Notes: generated from the sequence alone by a model not told the origin. A DNA stretch of 64,000 nt from Myxococcales bacterium (GCA_021806645.1 JAJZQX010000010.1:62001-126000), one strand, 5' to 3'; counted from the first letter of the stretch, positions 53,920-63,498 are shown. Translations and numbers: made by a program.

Positions 53920-55512
53920 TCACGTTCGAGGAGGGGTTGACGAGTGGCCAATGGGCTCGGGGACCCATCCGCCGCCGCCGGCCCAGGCCCGGCGCAGCCA
54001 GTCGCCGGCCGCCGGCGAACGCCACCAGGGCCGGTCGCCGGCCAGGGCCGCCAGGGAAGCGGAGAGCTGGCGCGCCAGCAGGTGAGCGCGAAGCGTGTCG
54101 GCGGCGCGCAGGAGCGGATCCGGGTCCAGGCGCCACGGGGGAGGGTCACGGCGGTCGATGGGATGGCCGAGCGCGCGCGGTCCCAGCTCGGACCAGCGAG
54201 CCGCCGCGCTGGCCGGGTGCTGGGCCCGGGCCAGCTCGATCAGCACCGTGGCCGCCGCGGCGCGGGTGGCGTGGACCCGGCGGCCGGCGTCCAGGTCCGC
54301 CTCGCGCTGCGCCGCCTCGGGTGAGACGCCGCGCGCCCGGAGCCAGTCCGGGCTAGAGGCGATCTCCTCGAAGAGGAGGCCCCAGGCCTGGGTGTGCCAC
54401 GCCGGCGGGAGCCGCCGGTCCTCGAAGGGCGCGGTCGGCGCCACGTGGGCGAGCGAGAGCCCGACGCCGACCGCGTGGAGGAGAGCCCGCACGGCGTCGA
54501 GGCCTGCCAGCGGCGTCAGCGAGAGGCGAACCTGGCCCGGCACCTCCACCGGCACCACCAGCGGGCGCGGGATCTTGCCCGGGCGCGGCGCCGCGTCGAC
54601 GGTGAGCCGACCACTCGCAGAGAGGTCGAGGCCGAGACCGGCGAGGAGCTCGGTGACGCCGGCGACCAGCCGGTCGGCGGGGAAGGCCCCCGGGGCGGCG
54701 CTGGTGCGGAAGAGGCGAGGCAGATCGTACTCGCGAAGCCGTGAGCCGCTGGAGCCCAGCTCGCGGCGGGCCAGGGCGTCGAGCGTCGCCGGCCAGGTGG
54801 CGTCGCCCGCGGCCAGCGCCGCCTCGGCGACGGCCCCCAGGTGTTCGGGTTCATCGAGCCGGAGCGCACCTGCCAGCGCCAAGGAGCCGCCAAGGCCGCG
54901 CTCGGCGCCGGCGCGGAGCAGGGCCGCGTCGTGCGCCGCGGTGCGCTTCTCGAGCTTGAGGAGGGACGCCTGCCAGGCCTCGGCGGCGGCCTTCCGGCGC
55001 GGGCCCTCCGGCTCGCCGGCCAGCAGCGCGTGGAGCTGGCGGAGCGGGACGGTCCGCTTCTCCCAGGCGAAGCTCGCGGCGGAACGGGCGGCGGCCAGCG
55101 CCTGCGTCGGCCCGGCGGTGGCGCGGGCCAGCTGCTCCCCCAGCAGGAAGGCGCGGAGCCGCTCCAGCCGGGCGCGCGCTGGTGCCGGCGCGGCCACGAT
55201 GGCCTCGGCGAGCTGCGCCAGCACGGCCGGATCGAGCAGCGCCTCCCGGCCCTTCCAGATGGCGGCGTGATCGGTCGGCTCGCCGCTGGTCCAGCCGCGC
55301 CAGGCCGCCTCGGCCTGCGCCGCGAGGAGCGTCTCGGCGGCGGCGCGAACCGGCGTGAAGCGGTCGGGACCCTGCGCCTCGGACCAAGGGCTCGATGGGG
55401 TCGTCGTGTCCGCCGGGGTCGTCGGCGCAGGCGGGGAGGGTTCCGGCCCGGACGCCACGGGGGCGTGGGCGCAGGCGGCGAGCAGCAGGAGGCAGGCGGC
55501 GGGAGTTCTCAC
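53920..55512 (-). CDS. Lipoprotein, degenerate M3-like peptidase relative
   Basis: This 530-residue protein starts VRTPAACLLLLAACA, a lipoprotein signal with the lipobox LLAAC, so it should be anchored in the outer or inner membrane. The body is helical, Ala/Leu/Arg-rich and without repeats. Near residue 335 it reads LLHAVGVGLSLAHV, where M2/M3-type zinc peptidases have HEFGHALH. The surrounding DAVRALLHAVGVGL and AWGLLFEEIASSPDWL pattern is also M3-like. The zinc site is therefore missing and activity is unlikely. The relation is inference from pattern, not alignment. It is divergent from epmA. Confidence 0.6.
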   Translation of the reverse strand: MRTPAACLLLLAACAHAPVASGPEPSPPAPTTPADTTTPSSPWSEAQGPDRFTPVRAAAETLLAAQAEAAWRGWTSGEPTDHAAIWKGREALLDPAVLAQLAEAIVAAPAPARARLERLRAFLLGEQLARATAGPTQALAAARSAASFAWEKRTVPLRQLHALLAGEPEGPRRKAAAEAWQASLLKLEKRTAAHDAALLRAGAERGLGGSLALAGALRLDEPEHLGAVAEAALAAGDATWPATLDALARRELGSSGSRLREYDLPRLFRTSAAPGAFPADRLVAGVTELLAGLGLDLSASGRLTVDAAPRPGKIPRPLVVPVEVPGQVRLSLTPLAGLDAVRALLHAVGVGLSLAHVAPTAPFEDRRLPPAWHTQAWGLLFEEIASSPDWLRARGVSPEAAQREADLDAGRRVHATRAAAATVLIELARAQHPASAAARWSELGPRALGHPIDRRDPPPWRLDPDPLLRAADTLRAHLLARQLSASLAALAGDRPWWRSPAAGDWLRRAWAGGGGWVPEPIGHSSTPPRT

Positions 55513-55590
55513 GGGGTGGCCATGGTACACCGCCGTGCCCGACCGGGCCCGGGTGGTCGGGGAGGTCGCCGGCCGGTTACACTCCGCCCC

Positions 55591-56616
55591 GTGACCGCGC
55601 AGAACCGCCGCGAGATGGCCCGCGCCCGTGTCCGGCTGGCCGCCGAGATCCGCCGCGTGCTCGGCGCGATCGGCTACGAGGAAGTCGAGACCCCGACGCT
55701 GGTGCCCGCGCCCGGCATGGAGCCTCACCTCGCTCCCTTCGAGACGCCGTTCCGCCCCGAGGGCGGCGGCGCGCCGCGCCCGCTCTGGCTCATAACCAGC
55801 CCGGAGTACGCCATGAAGCGGCTCCTCGCCGACGGGTTCGAGCGCGTCTTCCAGTTCTCCCGCGTCTTCAGGAACGGCGAGCTGTCGGCCACGCACAACC
55901 CGGAGTTCACCATGCTCGAGTTCTACCGGGCCGGGACCGACTACCGCGGGATCATGGACGACCTGGAGCGGCTCATCGGATCCGCGGCGCGGACGATGAG
56001 CCCCAGCGGCGGGACCTCGGTGGAGCGGAGCGGACGCCGCATCGAGCTGACGGCCCCCTTCGAGCGACTCACGGTGCAGGAAGCCTTCCAGCGCCACGCC
56101 GGTGTCGATCTGGCGGCCTGCGGTGGAAGCGGCCAGCGGCTCCGCGCCGCCGGCCGCGCCGCCGGGCATGAGGCCGGCCCGGACGGCGAGCCCTTCGAGG
56201 ATGCCTTCTTCCGGCTCATGCTCGACGCCGTGGAGCCACGGCTGGGCCGGGAGCGCCCGACCTTCCTCGTCGACTGGCCCGCCTCCATGGCGGCGCTCTC
56301 CAAGGTGAAGGCCGGCGACCCGCGCTGGGCCGAGCGGTTCGAACTCTACGCCGGTGGGCTGGAGCTGGCCAACGGCTTCACCGAGCTGAACGACCCGGTG
56401 GAGCAGCGGGCCCGGCTGCTCGAGGAGCAGGCGCTGCGCCGCCGCCTGGGGCGGCCCGTGTTGCCAGTCGACGAGCCGTTCCTCGCGGCGCTGGCGCGGA
56501 TGCCCGACGCCGGCGGCGTCGCGGTCGGCGTCGACCGGCTGCTGATGCTCCTCACGGGCGCCGGCGCGATCGCCGACGTACTGCTCTTCCCTGCGGCCGA
56601 GTTCCTCGGGCCTTGA
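55591..56616 (+). CDS. epmA: EF-P beta-lysylation protein EpmA (lysyl-tRNA synthetase-like)
   Basis: This 341-residue class II aminoacyl-tRNA synthetase-like catalytic domain lacks the anticodon-binding domain, as EpmA (PoxA/GenX) does. Motif 2 is FQFSRVFRNGELSATHNPEF and motif 3 GVAVGVDRLLMLL. EpmA attaches beta-lysine to elongation factor P. No epmB or efp gene is in this window. The start is GTG at 55591, in agreement with the normal N-terminus; the long upstream frame is not coding. Specificity for EF-P is inferred from architecture. Confidence 0.9.
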   Translation: MTAQNRREMARARVRLAAEIRRVLGAIGYEEVETPTLVPAPGMEPHLAPFETPFRPEGGGAPRPLWLITSPEYAMKRLLADGFERVFQFSRVFRNGELSATHNPEFTMLEFYRAGTDYRGIMDDLERLIGSAARTMSPSGGTSVERSGRRIELTAPFERLTVQEAFQRHAGVDLAACGGSGQRLRAAGRAAGHEAGPDGEPFEDAFFRLMLDAVEPRLGRERPTFLVDWPASMAALSKVKAGDPRWAERFELYAGGLELANGFTELNDPVEQRARLLEEQALRRRLGRPVLPVDEPFLAALARMPDAGGVAVGVDRLLMLLTGAGAIADVLLFPAAEFLGP

Positions 56617-56631
56617 CCCGCTCGGGCGGGT
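56616..56631. terminator. Hairpin between convergent epmA and sensor kinase genes
   Basis: ACCCGC-TCGG-GCGGGT forms a perfect six-base-pair stem with a tetraloop. It starts at the last base of the epmA stop codon and ends just before the stop of the convergent kinase gene. It is a likely shared terminator without a T-tract. Confidence 0.45.
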
Positions 56632-56632
56632 G

Positions 56633-58291
56633 CTACCGCTTCGCCGGCGCCGGCGCCGGCACCGGCACCGGCACGACCGGCTGGCGCGGAAGCTCGACGA
56701 TGAAGGCGGCCCCCGCGCCCGGCACGCTCTCGACCCGGATCGTCCCGCCGTGCGCCTCGACGATCCGCTTCACGATGTAGAGCCCCAGCCCCAGCCCGCC
56801 GTAGTTCTGGCTCGACACCGCCCGCTCGAACCGCTCGAAGATGTGGCGCTGGTCGGCCTCGGCGACGCCGATGCCATGGTCCCGCACCTGGAGGAAGGTG
56901 CGGTCTTCGTGCCCTCCGTAGCGGATCTCGATCGGCCTCCCGGCGCCGTACTTGGCCGCGTTGGCCAGCAGGTTGATCACCACCTGGCCCAGCCGCAGCG
57001 GGTCCCACCGCCCCGTGACCGGCTCGCCCCGGATGTCGAGCAGGCAGCCAGCCTGGGCCAGCTCGTCGGACAGCTCGTCGGCTCCCTCGGCCACCACCGC
57101 CCCGAGCTCCACCTCGGCGATGTCCAGCTCGAGCCGGCCCATGTGGATGCGCGACACGTCGAGGAGCGCCTCCACCAGCTTCTCCAGCCGCTGGCCAGCG
57201 CGCGCGGAGGCGGTCAGTACCCGGTCGATGGAGCTTCCCGGTCCCCCGCTCAACCCGTCGCGGCCGGCCACCCGTCGCAGGTTCTCCAGCGCCAGCCGGA
57301 GCGAGGTGAGCGGCGTGCGCAGCTCGTGCGAGGCGATGGAGAGGAACTCGTCGCGCGCCACCACCGCCGCCTGCGCCTGCCCGTAGAGCCGTGCGTTCTC
57401 GATGGCCTGGGCGGCGCGGTGGGCCAGATCCTCGAGCAGCGTCTCGTCCTCCCGGGTGTACCCCGGGCCACCCAGGTCCCGGGTCAGCGTGAGGTGGCCG
57501 AAGACCTGCCCTCGCCTGGCCAGCGGGGCGATGAGCATCGAGGTGGCGCCGTCGAGGTAGGACCAGTATTCCGGCTTCATGTTGGCGTGGACGAACCCGG
57601 GGGTCAGCTCGGTGATGCGCAGCGTCTCGCCGGTGGCCAGCACCCTGGCCGTGATCCCCTCGTCGACACGCTGCGGCGCCGACTGGATCACCTCACGGCG
57701 GAGCGCCTCCCGGACCGGGTCCGGGTGGTGGACCGCCGCCGGGACCAGCCAGGCGCCGTCGGGCGAGACCAGCCGGATGAGCACGCCGTCGCCGATCAGC
57801 TCGGAGAGCCGCTGCGCCACCGTCTCCAGGGTGGCGCGCTCGTCGAGGCCGCTGGCGAAGGCGCGCGACGCCTCGGCCTGCGCCTCCAGCCGGAAGGCCT
57901 GCCGCCGCAGCCGCTCCTCGGCCTCGTGCAGTTCGGTGATGTCCGACGCCAGCCCGACGATCTCGAGCAGCCTTCCCCGCTCGTCGCGGACCGGCGCGAA
58001 GCGGCCCTCGTAGAACCGATCGCCGAGCGGCCCGCGGGCCGTGCCGGTGCGCCCGCTGATGGCGCGCTGGACGGCCTCCTTCGCCCAGGCGGCATCCGGG
58101 AAGAGGTCGTCGATGGTGCGACCCACGCCCGGCGCGGCTCGGCGCCCCAGCGCCCGCAGGAGACGCCCTTCCGCCATCACCACCCGCCCGTCGAGGTCGA
58201 TCACGAAGAAGATGCTGGGAGCCTGCCCCACCAGCGCCCGCAGCCGCCGCTCGGTGGCGCCCTCGCCGGCGCGTTTTCGGAAGAGGCGCAT
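56633..58291 (-). CDS. PAS-GAF sensor histidine kinase
   Basis: This soluble-looking kinase has 552 residues. A PAS domain is at about residues 20-135, a GAF domain at about 150-310, HisKA with the phospho-accepting His in SIASHELRTPLTSLRLA near 330, and HATPase with NLLANAAKYG, DHGIGV and GGLGLGLYIV. It has no membrane segment, so it senses a cytoplasmic signal, perhaps through the GAF domain. The C-terminus ends in a VPVPVPAPAPA repeat made by short tandem GCCGGC/GACCGG-type codons. No response regulator gene is adjacent. The start at 58291 has a weak ribosome site. Confidence 0.88.
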   Translation of the reverse strand: MRLFRKRAGEGATERRLRALVGQAPSIFFVIDLDGRVVMAEGRLLRALGRRAAPGVGRTIDDLFPDAAWAKEAVQRAISGRTGTARGPLGDRFYEGRFAPVRDERGRLLEIVGLASDITELHEAEERLRRQAFRLEAQAEASRAFASGLDERATLETVAQRLSELIGDGVLIRLVSPDGAWLVPAAVHHPDPVREALRREVIQSAPQRVDEGITARVLATGETLRITELTPGFVHANMKPEYWSYLDGATSMLIAPLARRGQVFGHLTLTRDLGGPGYTREDETLLEDLAHRAAQAIENARLYGQAQAAVVARDEFLSIASHELRTPLTSLRLALENLRRVAGRDGLSGGPGSSIDRVLTASARAGQRLEKLVEALLDVSRIHMGRLELDIAEVELGAVVAEGADELSDELAQAGCLLDIRGEPVTGRWDPLRLGQVVINLLANAAKYGAGRPIEIRYGGHEDRTFLQVRDHGIGVAEADQRHIFERFERAVSSQNYGGLGLGLYIVKRIVEAHGGTIRVESVPGAGAAFIVELPRQPVVPVPVPAPAPAKR

Positions 58292-58624
58292 GGACTGGCT
58301 CAGTGCTCGAAGCCGCCGCCGGGGGGGTCCCGCGGCGGCGACGTGGGAGGCACGTGGTCCCGCGGCACCTCCAGCGGGCCGCGCTCGGCCGGCTCCAGCC
58401 GAGAGAGGAGCGGCGCGGCGCCGGGCGCCGCCCGCTGCCGGGCATCGAGATCGCCCCTGCAGATCGACATCGCCGTCACGCTCGCAGGCAGGAAGAGGGA
58501 GGCATCGTACCGCCGCACGGCGCGGCCGCAAGGCCGCGCAACCCGCCAGGGGCAGCCGGCGCCCCGGCCGGCCCGCCCACCGGGGGCTCGACCCGGCGCC
58601 GGCCGGGGAGGTGGCCAGCTCCCC
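58292..58624. other. 333-bp stretch without a convincing gene
   Basis: This gap separates the sensor kinase start from the end of the methyltransferase gene on the same strand. It must hold the kinase promoter. Short frames in it have no recognisable similarity. It contains several GC hairpins but none with clear terminator form. Confidence 0.6.
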
Positions 58625-59791
58625 TCAGATCACCCTGAGGAAGAGCACCTTAAGGTACCGGGTCTCCGGGACGCCCAGCAGCACCGGGTGGTCACGGCCG
58701 GCGCCGCGCCGCTCCAGCACCTGCACGTCGCGCCCGGCGTCGCGCGCCGCCTCCAGCACCAGCTCCTCCAGCAGCGCCTCGGACATGTGGTAGCTGCAGG
58801 AGGCGGTCACCAGCACGCCGCCGGGCTTCAGCACCTGGAAGGCCCGCAGGTTGATCTCCTTGTAGCCGCGGCGCGCGCCCGGCAACGACTCCTTGTTCTT
58901 CGCGAAGGCGGGCGGATCGAGGACCACGGTGTCGAAGGCGGGAGGCTCCTCGGCGCGATCCCGCAGGTAGTCGAAGGCGTTGAGCTCCACCAGCTCGAGG
59001 TTGGTGGTGCCGTTCAGCTCGGCGTTGGCGCGCAGCAGCGCGGACGCGGTGGGCTGCATCTCCACCGCCGTGACCTGCTCGCCGCGCCTCGCCAGCTGCA
59101 GCGCGAAGCCGCCGGCGTAGCTGAAGCAGTCGAGGCAGCGGCCGCGGGCATACTCGCCGGCGCGGAGGTGGTTCTCGCGCTGGTCGAGGAAGGCGCCGGT
59201 CTTCTGGCCGCCGAGGACGTCGATGCGCAGCCGCACCTCGCCCTCCCGGTACTCGATCGGCGCCGGCTCCGGGCCGCGCAGCACCCCCTTCACCTGCGCC
59301 AGCCCCTCCAGCTCGCGCACCCGCACGTCGTTCCTCTCCACCACCGTGACGGCGCCGGTGGCCGACGCCACCAGCTCCGCCAGCAGCTCCTTGCGCCGCT
59401 CGGTGGCCGGCACCAGCGTCTGCATCACCGCCACCTCGCCGTACCGGTCCACCACCAGCCCAGGGAGCAGGTCGGCCTCGCCGTGAACCAGCCGCCAGGC
59501 GGTCTGGCCCGGGAAGGTCCGCTGGCGCAGCTCCAGCGCCGAGGCGATCCGGCCCGCCAGGAACGGCTCGTCCACCGGCTCCTCGTCGCGCGTCACCACC
59601 CGCAGCGCGATCTGCGACTTCTCCGACCACCAGGCCTTGGCCAGGAAGCGTCGCCGGCCGTCCACCACCGCCACCACGTCGCCGGCCGTCGCCCCGGGGG
59701 CCTTGGAGACGTCGCCGCGGTAGATCCAGAGGTGGCCCTTCTGCAACCGCTCGGCGCCGCGCCGCGTGACCTCGACGATGGGCTCGTTCAC
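58625..59791 (-). CDS. rlmI: Class I 23S rRNA (cytosine-C5) methyltransferase, RlmI-like
   Basis: This 388-residue protein has an N-terminal PUA-like domain (GHLWIYRGDVSK) and a Rossmann-fold methyltransferase domain. Motifs include GQKTGAFLDQRENH, CLDCFSYAGGFAL for SAM binding, VVLDPPAFAKNKESL and ASCSYHM. This set is typical of RlmI/YccW enzymes that methylate C1962 of 23S rRNA. GTG start at 59791 overlaps the stop of the metallopeptidase gene by four bases. The target base is inferred from the family. Confidence 0.88.
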   Translation of the reverse strand: MNEPIVEVTRRGAERLQKGHLWIYRGDVSKAPGATAGDVVAVVDGRRRFLAKAWWSEKSQIALRVVTRDEEPVDEPFLAGRIASALELRQRTFPGQTAWRLVHGEADLLPGLVVDRYGEVAVMQTLVPATERRKELLAELVASATGAVTVVERNDVRVRELEGLAQVKGVLRGPEPAPIEYREGEVRLRIDVLGGQKTGAFLDQRENHLRAGEYARGRCLDCFSYAGGFALQLARRGEQVTAVEMQPTASALLRANAELNGTTNLELVELNAFDYLRDRAEEPPAFDTVVLDPPAFAKNKESLPGARRGYKEINLRAFQVLKPGGVLVTASCSYHMSEALLEELVLEAARDAGRDVQVLERRGAGRDHPVLLGVPETRYLKVLFLRVI

Positions 59792-61869
59792 CTGGCGCCT
59801 CCGGGCTGGGCGGCCAGGGCCGCGGCGGCGGCGTCGAGGAGCGGCTGGGCCGAGACGGGCTGGCCGACCGCGTTCTTCATCCAGAGGTCGGGCACCACCG
59901 CGCCGAACCGGGTGATGCGCTCCACCTCGGCGCCCAGGGCCCCGGGCGGCAGCGCGGCCATGTGGGCCTCCAGCTGCGCGGCGATGAGGTGGCCGAGCGG
60001 GTAGTCCGGCAGGTAGAGGAATGAGCTGATCATGTGGGAGTAGACGGCCAGCAGGGTGACGTCGCGGTGACCCAGCACCGGCGCGTACCACCGGTTCCAG
60101 AGGTCGCGGGCCAGCCGGAGCGTGGCCTCGCGCAGCTCGGCGGGCGTGGCCTTGGGGTGCTGGTACATCCAGCGCCAGACGCCCAGGTCGAGCAGCGCCA
60201 CGCCGGAGATCTCCCAGGTCATCCAGAGGTCGTTGAGCGCCAGGAGCCGCCGCGCCTCGGCGTCGGCGGCCGGCAGTCCCAGCACCTCGAGATCGCGGGC
60301 CTGGAAGACGAAGGCCACCGCCTCGGTGAAGGCGGTGTTGGGCACGCCCTGCAGCAGGGTCGAGTCGACCTCCTGGAGCGAGAAGGTCTGCTCGACGTTG
60401 TGCCCCAGCTCGTGGACCGCGATGTTGAAGCCCTTGTAGTCCATGCCACCCGGGCCGACGCGGGTGCGCAGGTGGGCCTTGTCGCCCCGCCGTCCGGCGC
60501 CGAGCGCGTGGCCCGAGCCGCGGGCCGGGTCGACCTCGATGCGGTCCGCCAGCCAGGCGGCCTTCCCAGGCGTGAAGCCGAGCGCGCCGAGGATGCGCGG
60601 CAGGTCGGCGGCGAAGGCGGCCGGCGAGGGATACCGGGCCCGGGTCCGGGCGTCGAGGTCGGCCTCGGTGTAGCGGGTGCGCGGGCGGAAGCCGTCGTAC
60701 CAGATGTCGAAGGGCTCGAGCGGGCGGCCCAGCCGACGCTGGATGAGGGCCGCCAGCTGCTTCACCTCGGGGGCGCCCAGCACCTGGGTGAGGAGCGCCT
60801 CCACTCGCGCCTCGGGCAGCTCGCGCTCGAGCTCGAACTTGCGGGCGATGTGGGTCGGCGCCAGCGGCGAGTACGGATCGGCCCCCCTCACGGCGAGGAA
60901 GGTCTCGAGCAACCGCGCGTAGCGGGTGTCGGGCTCGCGCGCACCATCCACCGTGGCGCGCGGCGTGCCGCGCTCCAGCTCGGCGGCGGGGGACGGCTGC
61001 ACGGCATTGCTCCAGGGGTTCCAGTCGACCGACGGGTCGTCGATGACCGCACCGGGGATGGTCTGGTCGACGATCCGGCTCATCACCTGCTGGAGCGCGC
61101 GCTGGCGGGCCAGCCCACCGGGCTGCGCGTACTGGGCCTTGATCTCGTCGCGCAGGTTCCAGTGTGACAGGAGCCGCGAGCCCTTCTCGAAGAGCCGCCG
61201 TCCCCGGGCGTCGAGCAGGTGGTGGGCGTAGATGTTGTAGCCGGCGATGTAGAGTTCGGCTCGCGACGTGGCGGCGGCGATCCTCTGGTTCACCTCGGCG
61301 GGGACGCGCCGGGCGAAGCGGCCGGCCAGGCGCGCCTCGGCCCACTGTCTCCTGGTCCAGTTGGTCCCCGGACCGAGCCGCTCCTCCAGCGTTGTGAGCG
61401 GGAAGTTGAGCAGCGCCACGAAGGCGATCTGCCCGGCGAAGAGGTCATCGACCAGGTGCGCGCTGGCGTCGAAAGCGGAGAGCAGCGGGTCGACCGGCTG
61501 CATCGGCCCGAGGTCGAGCACCGCCCCGCGCGACAGCTCACGGTTCACCTCCACGGCGTGGCCGTCGAGCTGCTCCAGCGCCGCCTCCAGCCGGGCGAAG
61601 AGGGCGTCGAGCGGGGCGCCGGACGGCGCGAACTGCGCGAGGCAGAGGGTCTCGAGCGCGGCGGCGTCGCCGTCGGAGGGGCGCCAGGCGGCGGCCACCT
61701 GCCGGACCCCGCGCTCGATCCGGGTCCGCTCCGGCTCGCCGTGGCGCTGCACCAGCGCCTGTACGGCGCGGTCGATGCTCGCCGGTGTCGCCGCGGGCGG
61801 AGCCGGGAGCGGGGCGGAGACGGCGAGGGTCAGCAGGAGCGCGGTGGCGGCGAACATGGCGCGCACCAT
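59788..61869 (-). CDS. Secreted zinc metallopeptidase (HExxH, gluzincin-like)
   Basis: This protein of about 693 residues has a signal peptide (MFAATALLLTLAVSA region) and a helical body. The zinc site is HELGH near residue 485 in the stretch NIAVHELGHNVEQTF, with a Glu about 29 residues later in FTEAVAF as probable third ligand, as in M3-like peptidases. I take the ATG at 61869; a start at 61857 is an alternative. It should act in the periplasm or outside. The downstream rRNA methyltransferase gene overlaps by four bases, probably without functional meaning. I cannot assign a substrate. Confidence 0.82.
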   Translation of the reverse strand: MVRAMFAATALLLTLAVSAPLPAPPAATPASIDRAVQALVQRHGEPERTRIERGVRQVAAAWRPSDGDAAALETLCLAQFAPSGAPLDALFARLEAALEQLDGHAVEVNRELSRGAVLDLGPMQPVDPLLSAFDASAHLVDDLFAGQIAFVALLNFPLTTLEERLGPGTNWTRRQWAEARLAGRFARRVPAEVNQRIAAATSRAELYIAGYNIYAHHLLDARGRRLFEKGSRLLSHWNLRDEIKAQYAQPGGLARQRALQQVMSRIVDQTIPGAVIDDPSVDWNPWSNAVQPSPAAELERGTPRATVDGAREPDTRYARLLETFLAVRGADPYSPLAPTHIARKFELERELPEARVEALLTQVLGAPEVKQLAALIQRRLGRPLEPFDIWYDGFRPRTRYTEADLDARTRARYPSPAAFAADLPRILGALGFTPGKAAWLADRIEVDPARGSGHALGAGRRGDKAHLRTRVGPGGMDYKGFNIAVHELGHNVEQTFSLQEVDSTLLQGVPNTAFTEAVAFVFQARDLEVLGLPAADAEARRLLALNDLWMTWEISGVALLDLGVWRWMYQHPKATPAELREATLRLARDLWNRWYAPVLGHRDVTLLAVYSHMISSFLYLPDYPLGHLIAAQLEAHMAALPPGALGAEVERITRFGAVVPDLWMKNAVGQPVSAQPLLDAAAAALAAQPGGAR

Positions 61870-61959
61870 AACCCGGCGGGCGGCCCGAGGCGCGGGGGCG
61901 CGGCCCACCGGCAGGCCCGCTCCGGGAGCCGTCGCGCCGGGCACACCGCCGGCCGGGGC

Positions 61960-62226
61960 GCTCGTCGCGCCTTCGGCGCGCCCTCTCGCCAGCGGCCTGT
62001 CCGAACCAGCGACCGCTCCTGGGGCTGCGAGGCTCGCGCCCGTCCGGCGGCGTCCCGTCGCTCGGCTGCCCGCTGCCGATCAGCCCCGGGAGGAGGGGCT
62101 CGGCGCAAGGTGGGTGGCCCGCAGCGCAGGGGCGCGCTCACCCCGGCGGGCGAGCCTCGCAGCCCAAACCCCGCCCGCCCGAGCGGAATCGCTCTGGCGA
62201 GAGGGCGCGCCGCAGGCGCGACGAGC
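61960..62226. repeat. Long imperfect inverted repeat in a 428-bp gene-free gap
   Basis: The gap 61870-62297 contains no convincing gene. It holds two arms in inverted orientation. Block 1 (61960-61992 and 62194-62226) is 33 bp with a single mismatch between arms. Block 2 (62022-62037 and 62150-62165) is 16 bp and perfect. The distance between blocks is 29 and 28 bp, so the arms are about 78 bp each around a 112-bp centre. Block 1 is itself a small palindrome (CGCGCC and GGCGCG around three bases). It resembles paired REP-type intergenic elements; no transposase gene is present. Confidence 0.7.
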
Positions 62227-62297
62227 CCGCGGGGGGAACGCGCCCCGGAGCGACCGGCCACGACCGGTTCCCGGCGCGACCTCCCTCGTGCGCGCCT

Positions 62298-63470
62298 TCA
62301 GCGGGCCACGGCGCGAGCGGCCGCGAAGCCCCGCTCGAGGTCCGCGCGCAGGTCGTCGACGTGCTCGATGCCGACCGAGACCCGGATGAAGCCGTCGGAG
62401 ATGCCGAGCGCGGCCCTCGCCTCGGGCGGCACGCTGGCGTGGGTCATGATGGCCGGGTGCTCGATGAGGCTCTCCACGCCGCCCAGCGACTCGGCGCAGG
62501 CGAAGACCGTCATCGCCTTCAGGAAGGCGCTCGCCGCCGGGAGGCCGCCGCGGATGGTGAAGGCCAGCATGCCGCCGAACCCGCGCATCTGCCGCGCCGC
62601 CAGCGCGTGCTGCGGGTGGCTGGGGAGCCCCGGGTAGATCACCTTCTCCACCTGCGCGTGCCCCTCCAGGAAGCGGGCCAGCGCCATGGCGTTCTCGGCG
62701 TGGCGGGCCATGCGCACGTGGAGCGTCTTCAGGCCGCGCAGCACCAGGAAGGAGTCGAGCGGCGACGGCACGCCGCCCACCGCGTTCTGCAGGAACTTGA
62801 GCCGGTCGTGGAGCGCGGCGTCGCTCAGCATGACCGCCCCGCCGATCACGTCGGAGTGGCCGTTCAGGTACTTGGTGGTGGAGTGGGCGACCACGTCCAC
62901 GCCCAGCTCGAGCGGTTGCTGGAAGTAGGGCGTGGCGAAGGTGTTGTCCACCACGCTCAGGGCCCCGTGGCGCCTGGCCAGCGCCGCCACCGCGGCCAGG
63001 TCCACGATCTTGAGCATGGGGTTGGTCGGGCTCTCGATCCAGACCAGCCGGGTGTTCTCGCGGAGGCCCCGCTCCACGTTGGCGGCGTCGGTCATGTCCA
63101 CGTAGCTGAACTCGAGCCCGTGGCGCCGGTAGACCTTGTCGAACAGCCGGAAGGTGCCGCCGTAGACGTCGTCGCTCGCCAGGACGTGGTCGCCGGCGGA
63201 GAGCAGGTGGAGGATGGCGTCGGTGGCCGCCAGGCCGGAGGCGAAGGCCAGGCCGAAGCGGGCCCCTTCGAGCGCCGCCAGGCAGTCCTGGAGCGCGTGG
63301 CGGGTGGGGTTCTGCGTCCGGCTGTACTCGTACCCCTTGTGGTGGCCCGGCCCGTCCTGGACGTAGGTCGAGGTCAGGTAGACCGGGGTCATCACCGCGC
63401 CGGTGGTCGGATCGGGCTGCTGCCCGGCGTGGATCGCCAGCGTGTCGAAGCGGCTCTTCGGGTCGGCCAT
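62298..63470 (-). CDS. Cystathionine gamma-lyase / gamma-synthase family PLP enzyme
   Basis: This 390-residue Cys/Met metabolism PLP enzyme has the PLP Lys in AHSTTKYLNGHSD, plus YSRTQNPTRHAL, SGLAATDAILHLL and ESPTNPMLKIVD. It is preceded on the same strand by a cystathionine beta-synthase gene. That pairing points to reverse transsulfuration (homocysteine to cysteine), in which this enzyme would be cystathionine gamma-lyase. Gamma-synthase activity cannot be excluded from sequence. Confidence 0.92.
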   Translation of the reverse strand: MADPKSRFDTLAIHAGQQPDPTTGAVMTPVYLTSTYVQDGPGHHKGYEYSRTQNPTRHALQDCLAALEGARFGLAFASGLAATDAILHLLSAGDHVLASDDVYGGTFRLFDKVYRRHGLEFSYVDMTDAANVERGLRENTRLVWIESPTNPMLKIVDLAAVAALARRHGALSVVDNTFATPYFQQPLELGVDVVAHSTTKYLNGHSDVIGGAVMLSDAALHDRLKFLQNAVGGVPSPLDSFLVLRGLKTLHVRMARHAENAMALARFLEGHAQVEKVIYPGLPSHPQHALAARQMRGFGGMLAFTIRGGLPAASAFLKAMTVFACAESLGGVESLIEHPAIMTHASVPPEARAALGISDGFIRVSVGIEHVDDLRADLERGFAAARAVAR

Positions 63471-63498
63471 GGCGTCCTCTCGCGGCGGTCGGCCGCGG

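Noticed and set aside
56636-56685. Short tandem repeat as a possible CRISPR or mobile repeat
   Set aside because: It encodes the Val-Pro/Ala-Pro tail of the sensor kinase and is a simple coding repeat.
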